Shown here in pieces: positions 50,587 to 59,994 of a stretch of 64,000 nucleotides of DNA. A model generated the notes under the pieces. It was not told the DNA's origin. It ran no database searches and saw nothing but the letters and a program-made list of their open reading frames with translations. Each line of letters starts with the position of its first letter. Position 1 is the first letter of the stretch. Source of the DNA: Streptomyces sp. S4.7 (lineage in GTDB: Bacteria > Actinomycetota > Actinomycetes > Streptomycetales > Streptomycetaceae); contig NZ_CP048397.1 in NCBI RefSeq assembly GCF_010384365.1, positions 1,798,001-1,862,000 of the forward strand, written 5' to 3'. The translations under genes were made by a program, and so were the position numbers.

Positions 50587-51384
50587 TTAGCTCTTGTCGA
50601 ATTTGTTCGGAGTCCCCGAGGACTGCGCGTCGTCCTGCCGGTCGGCCGCACCACCCTCGATGGCCTGCTGCGACGACGATCCGCCGGCCAGCTCGGCCTT
50701 CATCCGCTGAAGCTCCAGCTCTACATCCGTACCACCGGAGATCCGGTCCAGCTCGGCGGCGATGTCGTCCTTGGCCAGCCCCGAGTGGTCGTCCAGGGCG
50801 CCGGACGCGAGCAGCTCGTCGATCGCGCCGGCCCGTGCCTGGAGCTGCGCGGTCTTGTCCTCGGCACGCTGGATGGCCATGCCGACGTCGCCCATCTCCT
50901 CGGAGATGCCCGAGAAGGCCTCCCCGATCCGAGTCTGCGCCTGCGCGGCCGTGTAGGTGGCCTTGATGGTCTCCTTCTTCGTACGGAAGGCGTCGACCTT
51001 GGCCTGGAGACGCTGGGCCGCGAGAGTGAGCTTCTCCTCCTCGCCCTGCAGCGTGGTGTGCTGCGTCTCCAGATCGGTGACCTGCTGCTGGAGCGCGGCG
51101 CGACGGGACAGCGCCTCACGCGCCAGATCCTCACGGCCGAGCGCCAGTGCCTTGCGGCCCTGGTCCTCCAGCTTGGTGGACTGGCCCTGGAGCTGGTTCA
51201 GCTGCAGTTCCAGCCGCTTGCGCGACGTGGCCACATCGGCGACACCGCGCCGTACCTTCTGAAGCAGCTCAAGCTGCTTCTGGTACGAGTAGTCGAGGGT
51301 TTCGCGCGGATCCTCAGCCCTGTCCAGGGCCTTGTTGGCCTTCGCGCGGAAGATCATTCCCATACGTTTCATCACACCGCTCAT
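50587..51384 (-). CDS. pspA: PspA/IM30 family membrane-stress protein
   Basis: 265 residues. The amphipathic N-terminus (MKRMGMIFRAKANKALDRAEDP) binds stressed membranes; a long coiled coil (about 25-220) drives assembly into ESCRT-III-like scaffolds; the Gln/Ser/Asp-rich tail is disordered. The start ATG 51384 is weakly supported; ATG 51372 (MKRMGM) is equally plausible. Coupled to pspAA. Together with the nearby RND exporter and two-component genes it suggests envelope-stress work. Confidence 0.94.
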   Translation of the reverse strand: MSGVMKRMGMIFRAKANKALDRAEDPRETLDYSYQKQLELLQKVRRGVADVATSRKRLELQLNQLQGQSTKLEDQGRKALALGREDLAREALSRRAALQQQVTDLETQHTTLQGEEEKLTLAAQRLQAKVDAFRTKKETIKATYTAAQAQTRIGEAFSGISEEMGDVGMAIQRAEDKTAQLQARAGAIDELLASGALDDHSGLAKDDIAAELDRISGGTDVELELQRMKAELAGGSSSQQAIEGGAADRQDDAQSSGTPNKFDKS

Positions 51385-51656
51385 GGGCTTCGCGCGCCCC
51401 CTTCTGACGGACTCCGGATCCAGCACTCCTACAGAACCCACAGTACGGGCCCTGCCTCTATTACCGCACTGTTCGGGCACGGATGGGCTCATCCCCAAGG
51501 ACGACTGACCCCCGCTCCGGTCCGGCGCAGGGAGTAGGTGATCTTCGGGGGCGGAGGGGGCTAAGTCCCCTCTGTACCAGTAAGGACGTCGTCCGTTGCC
51601 GGATCGTTCCCCTCGGGGGTGGGGCGCCGCAGGGGAACCCCGTACCCTTGGGCTTT

Positions 51657-52253
51657 GTGTTCCGTAGCCGCTCCAAGGACGAGAAGGCCCCCACCGGCAA
51701 GGTGACGGCGGACCTCTCCACGCAGACCCGTGACCCGCAGGCCCCGAAGGGCCGCCCGACCCCCAAGCGCAGTGAGGCCCAGACACAACGTCGCCGTGCC
51801 TCGACGACGCCGACCGACCGCAAGTCGGCGATGAAGAAGCAGCGCGAGGCGCGCCGTATCGATCTGGCGAAGCAGCGTCAGGCGCTGGCCAGCGGTGACG
51901 AGCGCTATCTGCCGGCCCGTGACAAGGGTCCGGTGCGCCGCTTCGTCCGCGACTACGTGGACGCGCGCTTCTGCATGGCCGAGTTCTTCCTGCCGCTCGC
52001 CGTGATCATCCTCGTACTGAGCATGGTCCGCGTCGGTCAGCTCCAGAACATCGCGCTGCTGCTCTGGCTGGGCATCATCGTGCTGATCGTCGTCGACTCC
52101 ATCGGCATCTGGATCCGGCTGAAGAAGCAGCTCGCCATCCGCTTCCCGGACGAGCCCAAGCGCGGCGCCATCGCCTACGCCCTGATGCGTACGCTCCAGA
52201 TGCGCCGACTGCGTCTGCCCAAGCCGCAGGTCAAGCGCGGGGACCGGCCCTGA
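51657..52253 (+). CDS. DUF3043 membrane protein
   Basis: 198 residues from GTG 51657: a basic, Lys/Arg-rich cytoplasmic domain (1-95), then a hairpin of two membrane helices (about 103-123 and 128-148) and a basic tail. Conserved in actinobacteria as DUF3043; function unknown. Divergent from pspA, 272 bp apart. Its stop is overlapped by the next gene's probable CTG start. Confidence 0.86.
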   Translation: MFRSRSKDEKAPTGKVTADLSTQTRDPQAPKGRPTPKRSEAQTQRRRASTTPTDRKSAMKKQREARRIDLAKQRQALASGDERYLPARDKGPVRRFVRDYVDARFCMAEFFLPLAVIILVLSMVRVGQLQNIALLLWLGIIVLIVVDSIGIWIRLKKQLAIRFPDEPKRGAIAYALMRTLQMRRLRLPKPQVKRGDRP

Positions 52254-53047
52254 GCACTGGGGCATCCGGTTTCGCGGGGGGCTCGGCCGAATGGCTGGCC
52301 GGACTGGAAGGGCTGCGCAACGTCGTCCGTCAGGAGCTGGTCTCCCGCCAGCTCGACGAACAGCTGACCTCGCGCTATCCGGTCGGACAGCGCCTGCGGG
52401 TCCTGGACGTCGGGATGGGCCAGGGCACCCAGGCCCTGCGCCTGGCGCGTGCCGGGCACACGGTGACCGGGCTGGAATCCGATCCCGCGATGATGGCGGT
52501 GGCTCGCGAATCGCTGGAGGTCGAGCCCGCCGGGATCCGTGAGCGGGTCAGACTGGTCGAGGGCGACGGCCTGCATACGGGTGTGCACTTCCTGCCGGGC
52601 AGCTTCGACGTGGTGCTCTGCCACGGAGTGCTGATGTATGTCGAGGAGCCGGACGCCATGCTCGCGGGTCTGGCCAGGATGCTGGCGCCCGGCGGACTGC
52701 TCTCACTGCTCGTACGGAACGCGGACGCGCTCGCCCTGCGGCCGGGCATCGCCGGGGACTGGGCGGGGGCGCTGGACGCCTTCGACTCCCCCTCGTACAC
52801 GAACAGGATCGGTCTGCCGGTCCGCGCGGACCGGCTGTCCGCGCTGACGGCGACGCTCGCGGGGATCGCCGCTCCGCTGCACACCTGGTACGGGGTGCGC
52901 GTCTTCTCCGACAACATATCCAACGACGCCGAACCGCCCCCGCCCGCCGAACTGGAGCGGCTGCTGGCCGCGGAGGACCGGGCGGGCCGTACGGAGCCGT
53001 ACCGCAGGGTCGCGGCGCTGCTGCACCTGTGCGGTGTGCGCGGGTGA
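52250..53047 (+). CDS. class I SAM-dependent methyltransferase, probable CTG start
   Basis: A Rossmann methyltransferase of about 265 residues. Motif I is LRVLDVGMGQGTQALRLA; the acidic motif II is TGLESDP; VVLCHGVLMYV is motif IV and LLSLLVRNADALALRPG follows. The only ATG in frame (52415) would cut through motif I, and conserved sequence (GGSAEWLAGLEGLRNVVRQEL) runs upstream. No ATG, GTG or TTG exists in that stretch, but CTG at 52250 overlaps the DUF3043 stop as CTGA, so it is taken as the start. Substrate unknown. Confidence 0.82.
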   Translation: MSTGASGFAGGSAEWLAGLEGLRNVVRQELVSRQLDEQLTSRYPVGQRLRVLDVGMGQGTQALRLARAGHTVTGLESDPAMMAVARESLEVEPAGIRERVRLVEGDGLHTGVHFLPGSFDVVLCHGVLMYVEEPDAMLAGLARMLAPGGLLSLLVRNADALALRPGIAGDWAGALDAFDSPSYTNRIGLPVRADRLSALTATLAGIAAPLHTWYGVRVFSDNISNDAEPPPPAELERLLAAEDRAGRTEPYRRVAALLHLCGVRG

Positions 53048-53104
53048 CGGCGACAGGGGGCCGCGGCGGTCAGGCGAACGGGCCCGCGCCGCGTCCGTAC
53101 TGAT

Positions 53105-54979
53105 GTGAGCGCCACGGGGACGACCGGGACGGTCCGGAACACGGACGCAGACGACGACACCACCGACGGGAGCACGGGCGGGAGCGCCGGCGGGAGTAGC
53201 GGCGAATCGGCGATCGGCGGCGCCGGGAAGACTCCGAAACTGTCCGCCGGGGAGACCTGGCGGGCCCTGTACGGGCACTTCCGGCCGCACCGGTGGACCG
53301 TGGCCCTCGGCGCGCTCTTCACCCTCGTCGGCGCCGCCACGGGGCTCGCGCAGCCGCTCGCGGCCAAGGCCCTGGTCGACCGGCTCGGTGAGAACGGTTC
53401 GATCACCGGGGTCCTGCTGCTGCTCGCCGCCCTGGTGGTGGTCGGCACGGCCGTCGAGGCGGTCGGCAGCTACATCCTGGAGCGGACCGCCGAATCCGTC
53501 GTCCTCGCCGCCCGGCGCACCCTCATCGGAAGGCTGCTGCGACTACGGCTCCCGGAGGTGGAGCGGACCCAGCCGGGCGACCTGATGTCCCGCGTCACCT
53601 CGGACACCACACTGCTGCGCGCCGTGACCACCCAGTCGATCGTCTCCGCCGCCACCGGCGGGCTTTCCTTCATCGCCACGATCGTGCTGATGGGGTTCAT
53701 GGACCCGGTGCTGCTCGGCGTCACGCTCGGCGTGATCGTGCTGATCGGCGGCGCGTTCGCGCTCGTCCTGCCCAAGATCGCCCAGGCCACGCGGCGTTCG
53801 CAGGAGGCGGTCGGGCGGATCTCCACCGTCCTGGAACGGGCCTTCGGCGCCTTCCGCACGCTGAAGGCGTCCGGCGCCGAGGAACGGGAGGCCGCGATCG
53901 TGGAGACGGCCGCGCGGGACGCCTGGCGGCACGGCGTCAATTCCGCGAAGTGGCAGTCGCTGACCGCGTCCTCGGTCGGCCTCGCCGTCCAGGTGTCGTT
54001 CCTCGCCGTGCTCGGGATCGGCGGCGCGCGGGTCGCGTCCGGAGCGATCTCGATCTCGACCCTGATCGCCTTCCTGCTGTTCCTCTTCTATCTGATCGAT
54101 CCGGTCTCACGGCTGGTCGACGCGGCGTCGCAGTACCAGGTCGGCACGGCGGCGATCGCCCGGATCATCGAGGCGGAGCGGCTGGAGACGGAACAGGTCG
54201 AACCTCCTGAGGAGGCGTCGGCGGACGGTGCTCGCGCCGCGGCCTCCGTCGTCTTCGACGACGTCACCTTCCGCTACCGCGACGGGCTTCCGCTCGTCCA
54301 TCACGGCGTCTCCTTCGAGGTGCCGGGCGCCGGGATGACGGCCTTCGTCGGCCCCTCCGGTGCGGGCAAGACGACTGTGTTCGGACTGATCGAACGGTTC
54401 TACGAGGCGACGGGCGGCCGGATCCTGATCGACGGCAGGGACGTACGCGACTGGCCGCTGGGCGAACTGCGCGCGGCCATCGGCTACGTCGAGCAGGACG
54501 CGCCCGTCCTGGCGGGCACGCTCCGCGAGAATCTGCTGTTCGCCGCGCCCGGCGCCACCGACGAGCAGATCAGGGACATCCTCGTACGGACCAGGCTGGC
54601 AGGCGTCGTGGAGCGGTTGCCGGACGGGCTCGGGACACTCGTCGGGCACCGGGGCTCCAAGCTGTCCGGCGGCGAGCGTCAGCGCGTGGCGATCGCACGC
54701 GCGCTGCTGCGCGCGCCCCGGCTGCTGCTCCTGGACGAGGCGACGTCCCAGCTGGACGCGGTCAACGAGATGGCGCTGCGGGACGTGGTCGCCGAGGTGG
54801 CCGGGGACGTGACGGTGCTGGTGGTGGCCCACCGGCTGTCGACGGTCACGCTGGCGGACCGGATCGTGGTGATGGACGCGGGGCGGGTGCGGGCGGTGGG
54901 CACGCACGAGGAGTTGGTCAGGGACGATCCGCTGTACGGGGAACTGGCGGCGACACAGTTCCTGGCGTCGGCCGGCTGA
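53105..54979 (+). CDS. ABC transporter, fused permease and ATPase (MsbA/multidrug type)
   Basis: A 624-residue half-transporter that works as a dimer. After a disordered Thr/Gly-rich N-terminus (1-45) come six helices (about 60-340) and a nucleotide-binding domain with Walker [10 protein letters not shown] (about 416-424), signature LSGGERQ (about 519), Walker [13 protein letters not shown] (about 540) and switch His in VVAHRLST. Likely exporter of lipids or small hydrophobic compounds. Start GTG 53105, not strongly supported by a ribosome-binding site. Confidence 0.92.
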   Translation: MSATGTTGTVRNTDADDDTTDGSTGGSAGGSSGESAIGGAGKTPKLSAGETWRALYGHFRPHRWTVALGALFTLVGAATGLAQPLAAKALVDRLGENGSITGVLLLLAALVVVGTAVEAVGSYILERTAESVVLAARRTLIGRLLRLRLPEVERTQPGDLMSRVTSDTTLLRAVTTQSIVSAATGGLSFIATIVLMGFMDPVLLGVTLGVIVLIGGAFALVLPKIAQATRRSQEAVGRISTVLERAFGAFRTLKASGAEEREAAIVETAARDAWRHGVNSAKWQSLTASSVGLAVQVSFLAVLGIGGARVASGAISISTLIAFLLFLFYLIDPVSRLVDAASQYQVGTAAIARIIEAERLETEQVEPPEEASADGARAAASVVFDDVTFRYRDGLPLVHHGVSFEVPGAGMTAFVGPSGAGKTTVFGLIERFYEATGGRILIDGRDVRDWPLGELRAAIGYVEQDAPVLAGTLRENLLFAAPGATDEQIRDILVRTRLAGVVERLPDGLGTLVGHRGSKLSGGERQRVAIARALLRAPRLLLLDEATSQLDAVNEMALRDVVAEVAGDVTVLVVAHRLSTVTLADRIVVMDAGRVRAVGTHEELVRDDPLYGELAATQFLASAG

Positions 54980-55005
54980 ACCGGGCCGATCCGATCGGAC
55001 GGCCG

Positions 55006-55040
55006 GTCCGGCCGCGGGCGACCGGCGCCCGCGGCCGGAC
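55006..55040. terminator. bidirectional terminator
   Basis: Perfect 15-bp stem GTCCGGCCGCGGGCG / CGCCCGCGGCCGGAC with a five-base loop, between the ABC exporter and a convergent small gene. Confidence 0.85.
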
Positions 55041-55052
55041 ACGGACCCGCTG

Positions 55053-55280
55053 TCAGGCCTCGTCGGGCTGGGTCTCCGGGTCGGCCTGAAGGCTCATCGG
55101 CCCGTAGATCTTGGTGCCGTCGTCGAAGAGGAACACCTGGTCGGCGCCGCCCTCCAGCAGATCCTTCCACGCCTCACCGATCCAGGACTCGGCGTCGCCC
55201 TGTGTGGTGAACTCCTCCGGTTCCACGGCCGGCTGGACTTCCGTCCCGTCGGCCTTCTCGAACCGCCACGTCCACGCCAT
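55053..55280 (-). CDS. small acidic conserved protein
   Basis: 75 residues from ATG 55280: TWRFEKADGTEV at the start, GDAESWIGEAWKDLLEGGAD in the middle, and LFDDGTKIYGPM near the end. No domain is recognised. The compact beta-alpha pattern is common among small cytoplasmic Streptomyces proteins. An ORF that extends far upstream is antisense to the cob genes and is not used. Confidence 0.75.
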   Translation of the reverse strand: MAWTWRFEKADGTEVQPAVEPEEFTTQGDAESWIGEAWKDLLEGGADQVFLFDDGTKIYGPMSLQADPETQPDEA

Positions 55281-55373
55281 GTCCGCCTCCAGGGGCCCGC
55301 CGAAATGATCTGTTTGCTGCCCGCAGCGTAGCCGGGCGCGCACCCGGCGCGGTGACACGGAAGGATCGACCGC

Positions 55374-56636
55374 GTGGAACTGACTCTGCTCGGCACCGGA
55401 GCCCCCGACGGACTCCCCCGCCCCCACTGCCCCTGCGCCGCGTGCGCCACCGCCCGCGGCCCCTTCGCGCGGGCGGCGACCGCGCTGCTCGTGGACGGTG
55501 CGCTGCTGCTCGACCTCACCCCGGGCGCCGCGCTCGCCGCCGCCCGGGCCGGGCACTCGCTCAATGGCGTACGGCAGGTGCTGCTCACGCATCCGCACGA
55601 CGGCCCGCCCGTCGAGCTGCCCGCCGGACTGCCGACGGCCGGCCGGGTCGCGGACGGGCGGGTGCTGACGCTGATCAGCGGGCACCGGGTGCGCGCCGTG
55701 CCGATGGACTCCCCCGGCACGGGGTACGAGGTGACGGCGCCGGGCGGCGAGCGGCTGCTGTATCTCCCGCCGGGCGGCGCCCCCGCGGGACTCCCGACCG
55801 GCAACGGGAACGGCGAAGCCGCCGGGACGGGCCGCTCCGGCGCCCGCGCCGCGCGGGACGCGGCGCCCGCGCCGTACGACATGCTCCTCGCCGATGTGAT
55901 CGGCCGCCCCGACGCGGCGGCCCGGCTGCGCGCAGCCGGATCGGTCGGCCCGACCACCGATGTCATCGCCGTCCATATCGGCCACGACGTGCCGCCCGGC
56001 GACGAGTTGGACCGCAGGCTGGCGGCGGCGGGCGCGCGGGCCGTGCCGGACGGGACGACGCTGACGGTCGGCGAGTACCACGCCGTACCCGATCTGCCGC
56101 GCCGCACCCTGGTGACGGGCGGCGCGCGCTCCGGGAAGTCCTACGAGGCGGAGCGGCGGCTGGCCGCGTTTCCCGGCGTGCTGTACGTGGCGACGGGCGG
56201 CACGCGGGAGGGCGACCCGGAGTGGCGGGCCAGGGTCTTGGCGCACCGCGACCGCCGGCCGGGGTCCTGGCGGACCGCCGAGACCTGCGACCTGGCGCCG
56301 CTGCTCGCCGGTGAGGGCCCTCCCCTGCTCGTCGACTGTCTGTCGCTGTGGCTGACGGACGCGATGGACCGGGTGGACGCCTGGGACGACGCGGCGTGGG
56401 CCGCGGGCGGCGAGGAGGCGCTGCGGGAGCGGACGGGCGAACTGGTCGGCGCCGTGCGCGCGACGCGCCGCACGGTGGTCCTGGTGACCAACGAGGTCGG
56501 TTCGGGTGTGGTGCCCGCGACGGCCTCCGGCAGGCGTTTCCGGGACGAGTTGGGGCGGCTGAACGCGGCCGTGGCCGCCGAGTGCGCACACGTCCTGCTG
56601 GTCGTCGCCGGGCAGGCGATCGCACTGCGCGGCTGA
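55374..56636 (+). CDS. cobU: adenosylcobinamide kinase/guanylyltransferase fused to a metallo-beta-lactamase-like domain
   Basis: Residues about 243-420 are CobU/CobP, which phosphorylates adenosylcobinamide and joins GMP to it: P-loop TGGARSGKSYEAE (from 247), HRDRRPGSWRTAE, VDCLSLWLTD and TNEVGSGVVP. Residues 1-240 look like a metallo-beta-lactamase fold (LTLLGTGAPDG and LLTHPHDGPP), but the metal motif is reduced from HxHxDH to HPHDGP, so that half is probably inactive or altered. Starts at GTG 55374; followed by cobT. Confidence 0.88.
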   Translation: MELTLLGTGAPDGLPRPHCPCAACATARGPFARAATALLVDGALLLDLTPGAALAAARAGHSLNGVRQVLLTHPHDGPPVELPAGLPTAGRVADGRVLTLISGHRVRAVPMDSPGTGYEVTAPGGERLLYLPPGGAPAGLPTGNGNGEAAGTGRSGARAARDAAPAPYDMLLADVIGRPDAAARLRAAGSVGPTTDVIAVHIGHDVPPGDELDRRLAAAGARAVPDGTTLTVGEYHAVPDLPRRTLVTGGARSGKSYEAERRLAAFPGVLYVATGGTREGDPEWRARVLAHRDRRPGSWRTAETCDLAPLLAGEGPPLLVDCLSLWLTDAMDRVDAWDDAAWAAGGEEALRERTGELVGAVRATRRTVVLVTNEVGSGVVPATASGRRFRDELGRLNAAVAAECAHVLLVVAGQAIALRG

Positions 56637-56685
56637 CGGCGGGCGGGCCGGTACGAGCGGCGGCGCTGCCGGTACTGTTCGGCGA

Positions 56686-57789
56686 ATGAGCTCGCTGAAT
56701 CTCGACGACTTCTCCGATCTGATCGAGCGCCCCGACGGCGGTCTGCGGCGTGACGCCGAGGAACGCCGAGAGCGGCTGACCGTCCCGCCCGGCGCGCTGG
56801 GGCGGCTCGACGAACTGGCCGAGTGGCTGTCGGCCGCCCAGGCGACCGTGCCCGTCAGGGCCATCGAGCAGCCGCGCGTGGTGCTCTTCGCCGGTGACCA
56901 CGGTGTCGCCGCGCTGAACGTCTCGGCGCGCCCGGCCGGCGGCGCGCATCTGCTGGTGCGGGCGGTACTCGAGGGCGAGAGCCCGGTGGCCGTGCTGGCG
57001 CGCCGCGCGGGCGTACCGGTACGGATCGTGGACGCCGGTCTCGACTGCGATCCGGAGCTGCTTCCCACAGAGGTCGTGCGCCACCGGGTACGGCGCGGCA
57101 GCGGGCGTATCGACGTCGAGGACGCGCTGACGATCGAGGAGGCCGAGCAGGCCGTACGGCTCGGCATGGCGATCGCCGACGAGGAGGCCGACTCCGGCAC
57201 GGATCTCGTCGTACTCGGCGATCTGAGTGTGGGCGGTACGACAGCGGCCGCCGCACTGATCGCGGCGCTGTGCGGCACGGACGCCTCCGTGGTCACGGGG
57301 CGCGGCGGCGCGGGGATCGACGACCTGGCGTGGATGCGCAAGTGCGCGGCGATCAGGGACGCGCTGCGCAGGGCGCGGCCGGTGCTGGGCGATCAGTTGG
57401 AACTGCTGGCGACGGTGGGCGGCGCGGATCTGGCGGCGACGACCGGGTTCCTGCTCCAGAGCGCGGTGCGGCGGATGCCGGTGATCCTGGACGGCGTCGT
57501 GTCGGCGGCGTGCGCGCTGGTCGGCCAGCGGGCGGCGTTCCGGGCGCCGGACTGGTGGCTCGCGGGCCAGGTGAGCGGGGAGCCGGCCCAGGGCAAGGCG
57601 CTGGACCGGATGGCGATCGATCCGCTGCTCGACCACGGGGTGATCGTGGGCGAGGGCACGGGGGCGCTCCTGGCACTGCCGATGGTGCGGGCCGCCGCGG
57701 CGCTGGCGGCGGAACTGCCAGAGCGGCCAGAGCCTGTCGGCACGGAGGCGGCCGCGGCGGAGAGCGCCGGCATCGAGGACGTCACCTAG
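56686..57789 (+). CDS. cobT: nicotinate-nucleotide--dimethylbenzimidazole phosphoribosyltransferase
   Basis: Makes alpha-ribazole phosphate, the lower ligand precursor of cobalamin. 367 residues, usual length. VVLFAGDHGVAA is the family signature near the start, LGDLSVGGTTAAAALIAAL the phosphate loop and VGEGTGALLALPM carries the catalytic Glu. It lies 49 bp after cobU and works with CobS downstream. ATG 56686. Confidence 0.94.
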   Translation: MSSLNLDDFSDLIERPDGGLRRDAEERRERLTVPPGALGRLDELAEWLSAAQATVPVRAIEQPRVVLFAGDHGVAALNVSARPAGGAHLLVRAVLEGESPVAVLARRAGVPVRIVDAGLDCDPELLPTEVVRHRVRRGSGRIDVEDALTIEEAEQAVRLGMAIADEEADSGTDLVVLGDLSVGGTTAAAALIAALCGTDASVVTGRGGAGIDDLAWMRKCAAIRDALRRARPVLGDQLELLATVGGADLAATTGFLLQSAVRRMPVILDGVVSAACALVGQRAAFRAPDWWLAGQVSGEPAQGKALDRMAIDPLLDHGVIVGEGTGALLALPMVRAAAALAAELPERPEPVGTEAAAAESAGIEDVT

Positions 57790-58279
57790 GCGGTGTCCTG
57801 TCGATCAGGCCGGATCGGGGAGCGCCCGCCGCGGCAGCGGCTGATGTCACGTCGGTGACCGACGACAACGCAGGGGGCACCGGGGAGAGGCGCGGCACCG
57901 GGGACCGCGAGCCCGGCAAGACGCCCCCGAGGGGGTCCGGAAAGTAGCGCCGTCCGCCCGCAGGGCGGGGCACGCGGCGGATGGTGCGGTGCACCGCAGG
58001 GCGGAGGATCGGTCCCGTACCGGCCGCGCTCGGCCGAGTGCGGCAACGCAGGGGCCACCTCCCGTGCCCCCTCGCGGGCTGCGCGGCAACGGGCCGTGCC
58101 GGGCGTCGCGGGGCGGGCGGGGCTTTGACGACAGGCCCCAGCGCAGTCGGCACCCGGCGTTCGTCGCGCCGCGGGGCCACGGCGTCGCGGGAGGGACGGC
58201 GCGGCCCCCGGTGGCGACCGGGCCCGGCCTCGGAGCCGTAAATCCGTGAGTTCTCCGGCCGCACGGCCGCCCGCACGCC
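57790..58279. other. 490-bp intergenic region
   Basis: No convincing gene. Most of it is the second MITE-like element (57792-58139). The remaining 140 bp before the convergent membrane-protein gene are GC-rich with no recognised feature. Confidence 0.6.
57792..58139 (-). mobile_element. MITE-like element, copy 2 (about 348 bp)
   Basis: Read on the minus strand it opens with GGGGCCTGTCGTCAAAG at 58139 and ends near GATCGACAGGACACC at 57792, so both ends carry a CCTGTC-type inverted terminal repeat. Internal blocks match copy 1 at 14005-14174 in the same order but with extra sequence between. No ORF of transposase type. It starts right after the cobT stop. Confidence 0.55.
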
Positions 58280-59053
58280 TCAGCGCGGCGGGGCGGGTGT
58301 CGCGGCCCGCTTCCGCTCGTCGTCCGGGGCGCCGCCGATCCAGTCCTGGACGCGGCGGCGCGGAGCGGACCAGCGGCGGTCGCGGTGGTACGCGCGCAGC
58401 GTCATGCGGGCGCGCGCCCGGTGGCGGCGACGGTAGAAGCGGCGGGCCCACGGCGACCCCGGCCGCGCCAGCCTCAGCGCGGCGACGATCGCCACCGGGG
58501 GCACCAGCGTGCCCACGAGCGCCATCCAGAGCTTCCCCTTGGACAGCGCGATCAGTACGAAGACGAAGCTCAGGACGAGACTCAGCAGGAGCGAGGTCCG
58601 GTCCTGCCGTTCCTCCGGCGAGAGCGAGTCCACGCCGAGCGGCGAGAAGCCGCTCAGTACGAGGAGCGCGAGCGCGGCGGCGAGGACCACGACCTCCACG
58701 CTCCGCCGGCCCTGCTCGGTCCAGTACACGTCGTCCAGATGCAGGATCAGCGCGAACTCGTCGAGGACCAGACCGGCGCCGATCCCGAAGATCACCGCGC
58801 ACACCGCCGCCCCGACGCCGTGTCTGCCGCTGCCGACCGCGCCGAAGCCGCCGATCACCATGAGCACCACGCCGGGCACCACGTGGTGGATGTGCATCCC
58901 GCCGGGCCGGACGTTGCGGAACGGACCCTTCCCCGCCCTGATGAGCCGGGTGATCATCCGCGTGACCATGAAGGTCAGCACGAAGGAGACCAGCGCGAGC
59001 AGCATGGGCACCTTGCCCGGCTCGACGAAGTTCTGATGGAACCAGGAACCCAT
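58280..59053 (-). CDS. polytopic membrane protein with HIHH motif
   Basis: 257 residues with about six helices (first at 15-35) and a basic C-terminal tail of about 70 residues. GGMHIHHVVPG follows the first helix, and LVLDEFALILHLDDVYW sits in the third. The clustered His/Asp/Glu residues could form a metal site. I do not recognise the family. It lies on the opposite strand between cobT and cobS, so a direct cobalamin role is not implied. Confidence 0.8.
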   Translation of the reverse strand: MGSWFHQNFVEPGKVPMLLALVSFVLTFMVTRMITRLIRAGKGPFRNVRPGGMHIHHVVPGVVLMVIGGFGAVGSGRHGVGAAVCAVIFGIGAGLVLDEFALILHLDDVYWTEQGRRSVEVVVLAAALALLVLSGFSPLGVDSLSPEERQDRTSLLLSLVLSFVFVLIALSKGKLWMALVGTLVPPVAIVAALRLARPGSPWARRFYRRRHRARARMTLRAYHRDRRWSAPRRRVQDWIGGAPDDERKRAATPAPPR

Positions 59054-59174
59054 GCACCCGCCTTCGCTCCGGCCCGCCCCATGTACCTTTTCGACCTGTT
59101 CTGCGTATCCATGGGCAATCTATCGCCTGGGTACCCGTCCGCCCGCCCACCTCGTCCCGGCTACTGTTCGCGCG

Positions 59175-59972
59175 ATGAGCGCCCCCCGTTCCACACACGC
59201 GGCGGCCGACGGCATACGGTTCGCCTTCGGCACGCTCACGGCGCTCCCGGTCCGGGTCACCCGCTGGGACCGCGACGCCGCCCGCGCCGGGATGCTGGCG
59301 GCGCCGCTGGCCGGTCTCGTCGTCGGCCTCTGCGCGGCCGCCGTCGGCGGTCTGCTGCTCCTTGCCGGCGCCGGCGCGCCGCTCGCCGCCGTGGCCACCA
59401 CCGCCGTCCCGGCCGTGCTCACCCGGGGGCTGCATCTGGACGGTCTGGCCGACACCGCCGACGGCCTGGGCAGTGCGAAACCGGCCGATGACGCACTGCG
59501 GATCATGAAGCGGTCGGACATCGGCCCGTTCGGTGTGATCACCCTGCTGCTCGTCCTGCTGGCGCAGGTGGCCGCGCTGACGGAGCTGTACGACGAGGGC
59601 TGGGCGTACGGCGCCGTCGCCGCCGCCCTCGCGGCCGTCACCGCGCGGCTCGCCCTCACGCTGGCCGCGCGTGGCGGCGTGCCGCCCGCACGGCCCGACG
59701 GGCTGGGCGCCGCCGTCGCGGGCTCCGTGCCCGCGCGGACGGCGGTGCTCGCCGCGCTGCTGGTGACGGCGGTCGCCGCCGCGGCGTGCGGCGGCCTGTT
59801 CGGCTGGTACGGCGCCCTGCACCACGCCCTGGCCCTGGCCGCCGGTCTCGCGGCCGCCCAGTCGCTTCTCGCGCACTGCGCGCGCCGCTTCGGCGGTGTC
59901 ACGGGGGACGTCTTCGGCGCTCTCGCCGAGACGGCGGCCACCGCGGCCCTGGTCGTCCTGACACTGGGCTGA
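59175..59972 (+). CDS. cobS: adenosylcobinamide-GDP ribazoletransferase (cobalamin synthase)
   Basis: Joins adenosylcobinamide-GDP to alpha-ribazole in the membrane, the penultimate or last step of cobalamin synthesis. 265 residues with several helices and the diagnostic loop TRGLHLDGLADTADGLGS (about 77-94) followed by MKRSDIGPFGV. ATG at 59175; the longer frame to 59052 lies in the divergent gene's leader. Completes the CobU-CobT-CobS nucleotide-loop assembly set. Confidence 0.94.
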   Translation: MSAPRSTHAAADGIRFAFGTLTALPVRVTRWDRDAARAGMLAAPLAGLVVGLCAAAVGGLLLLAGAGAPLAAVATTAVPAVLTRGLHLDGLADTADGLGSAKPADDALRIMKRSDIGPFGVITLLLVLLAQVAALTELYDEGWAYGAVAAALAAVTARLALTLAARGGVPPARPDGLGAAVAGSVPARTAVLAALLVTAVAAAACGGLFGWYGALHHALALAAGLAAAQSLLAHCARRFGGVTGDVFGALAETAATAALVVLTLG

Positions 59973-59994
59973 CGGGCCTTCAGCCGAAATCCCC

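Noticed and set aside
58246..58863. Arg/Ser/Pro-rich ORF opposite the HIHH membrane protein
   Set aside because: Typical GC-frame artefact with no conserved block.
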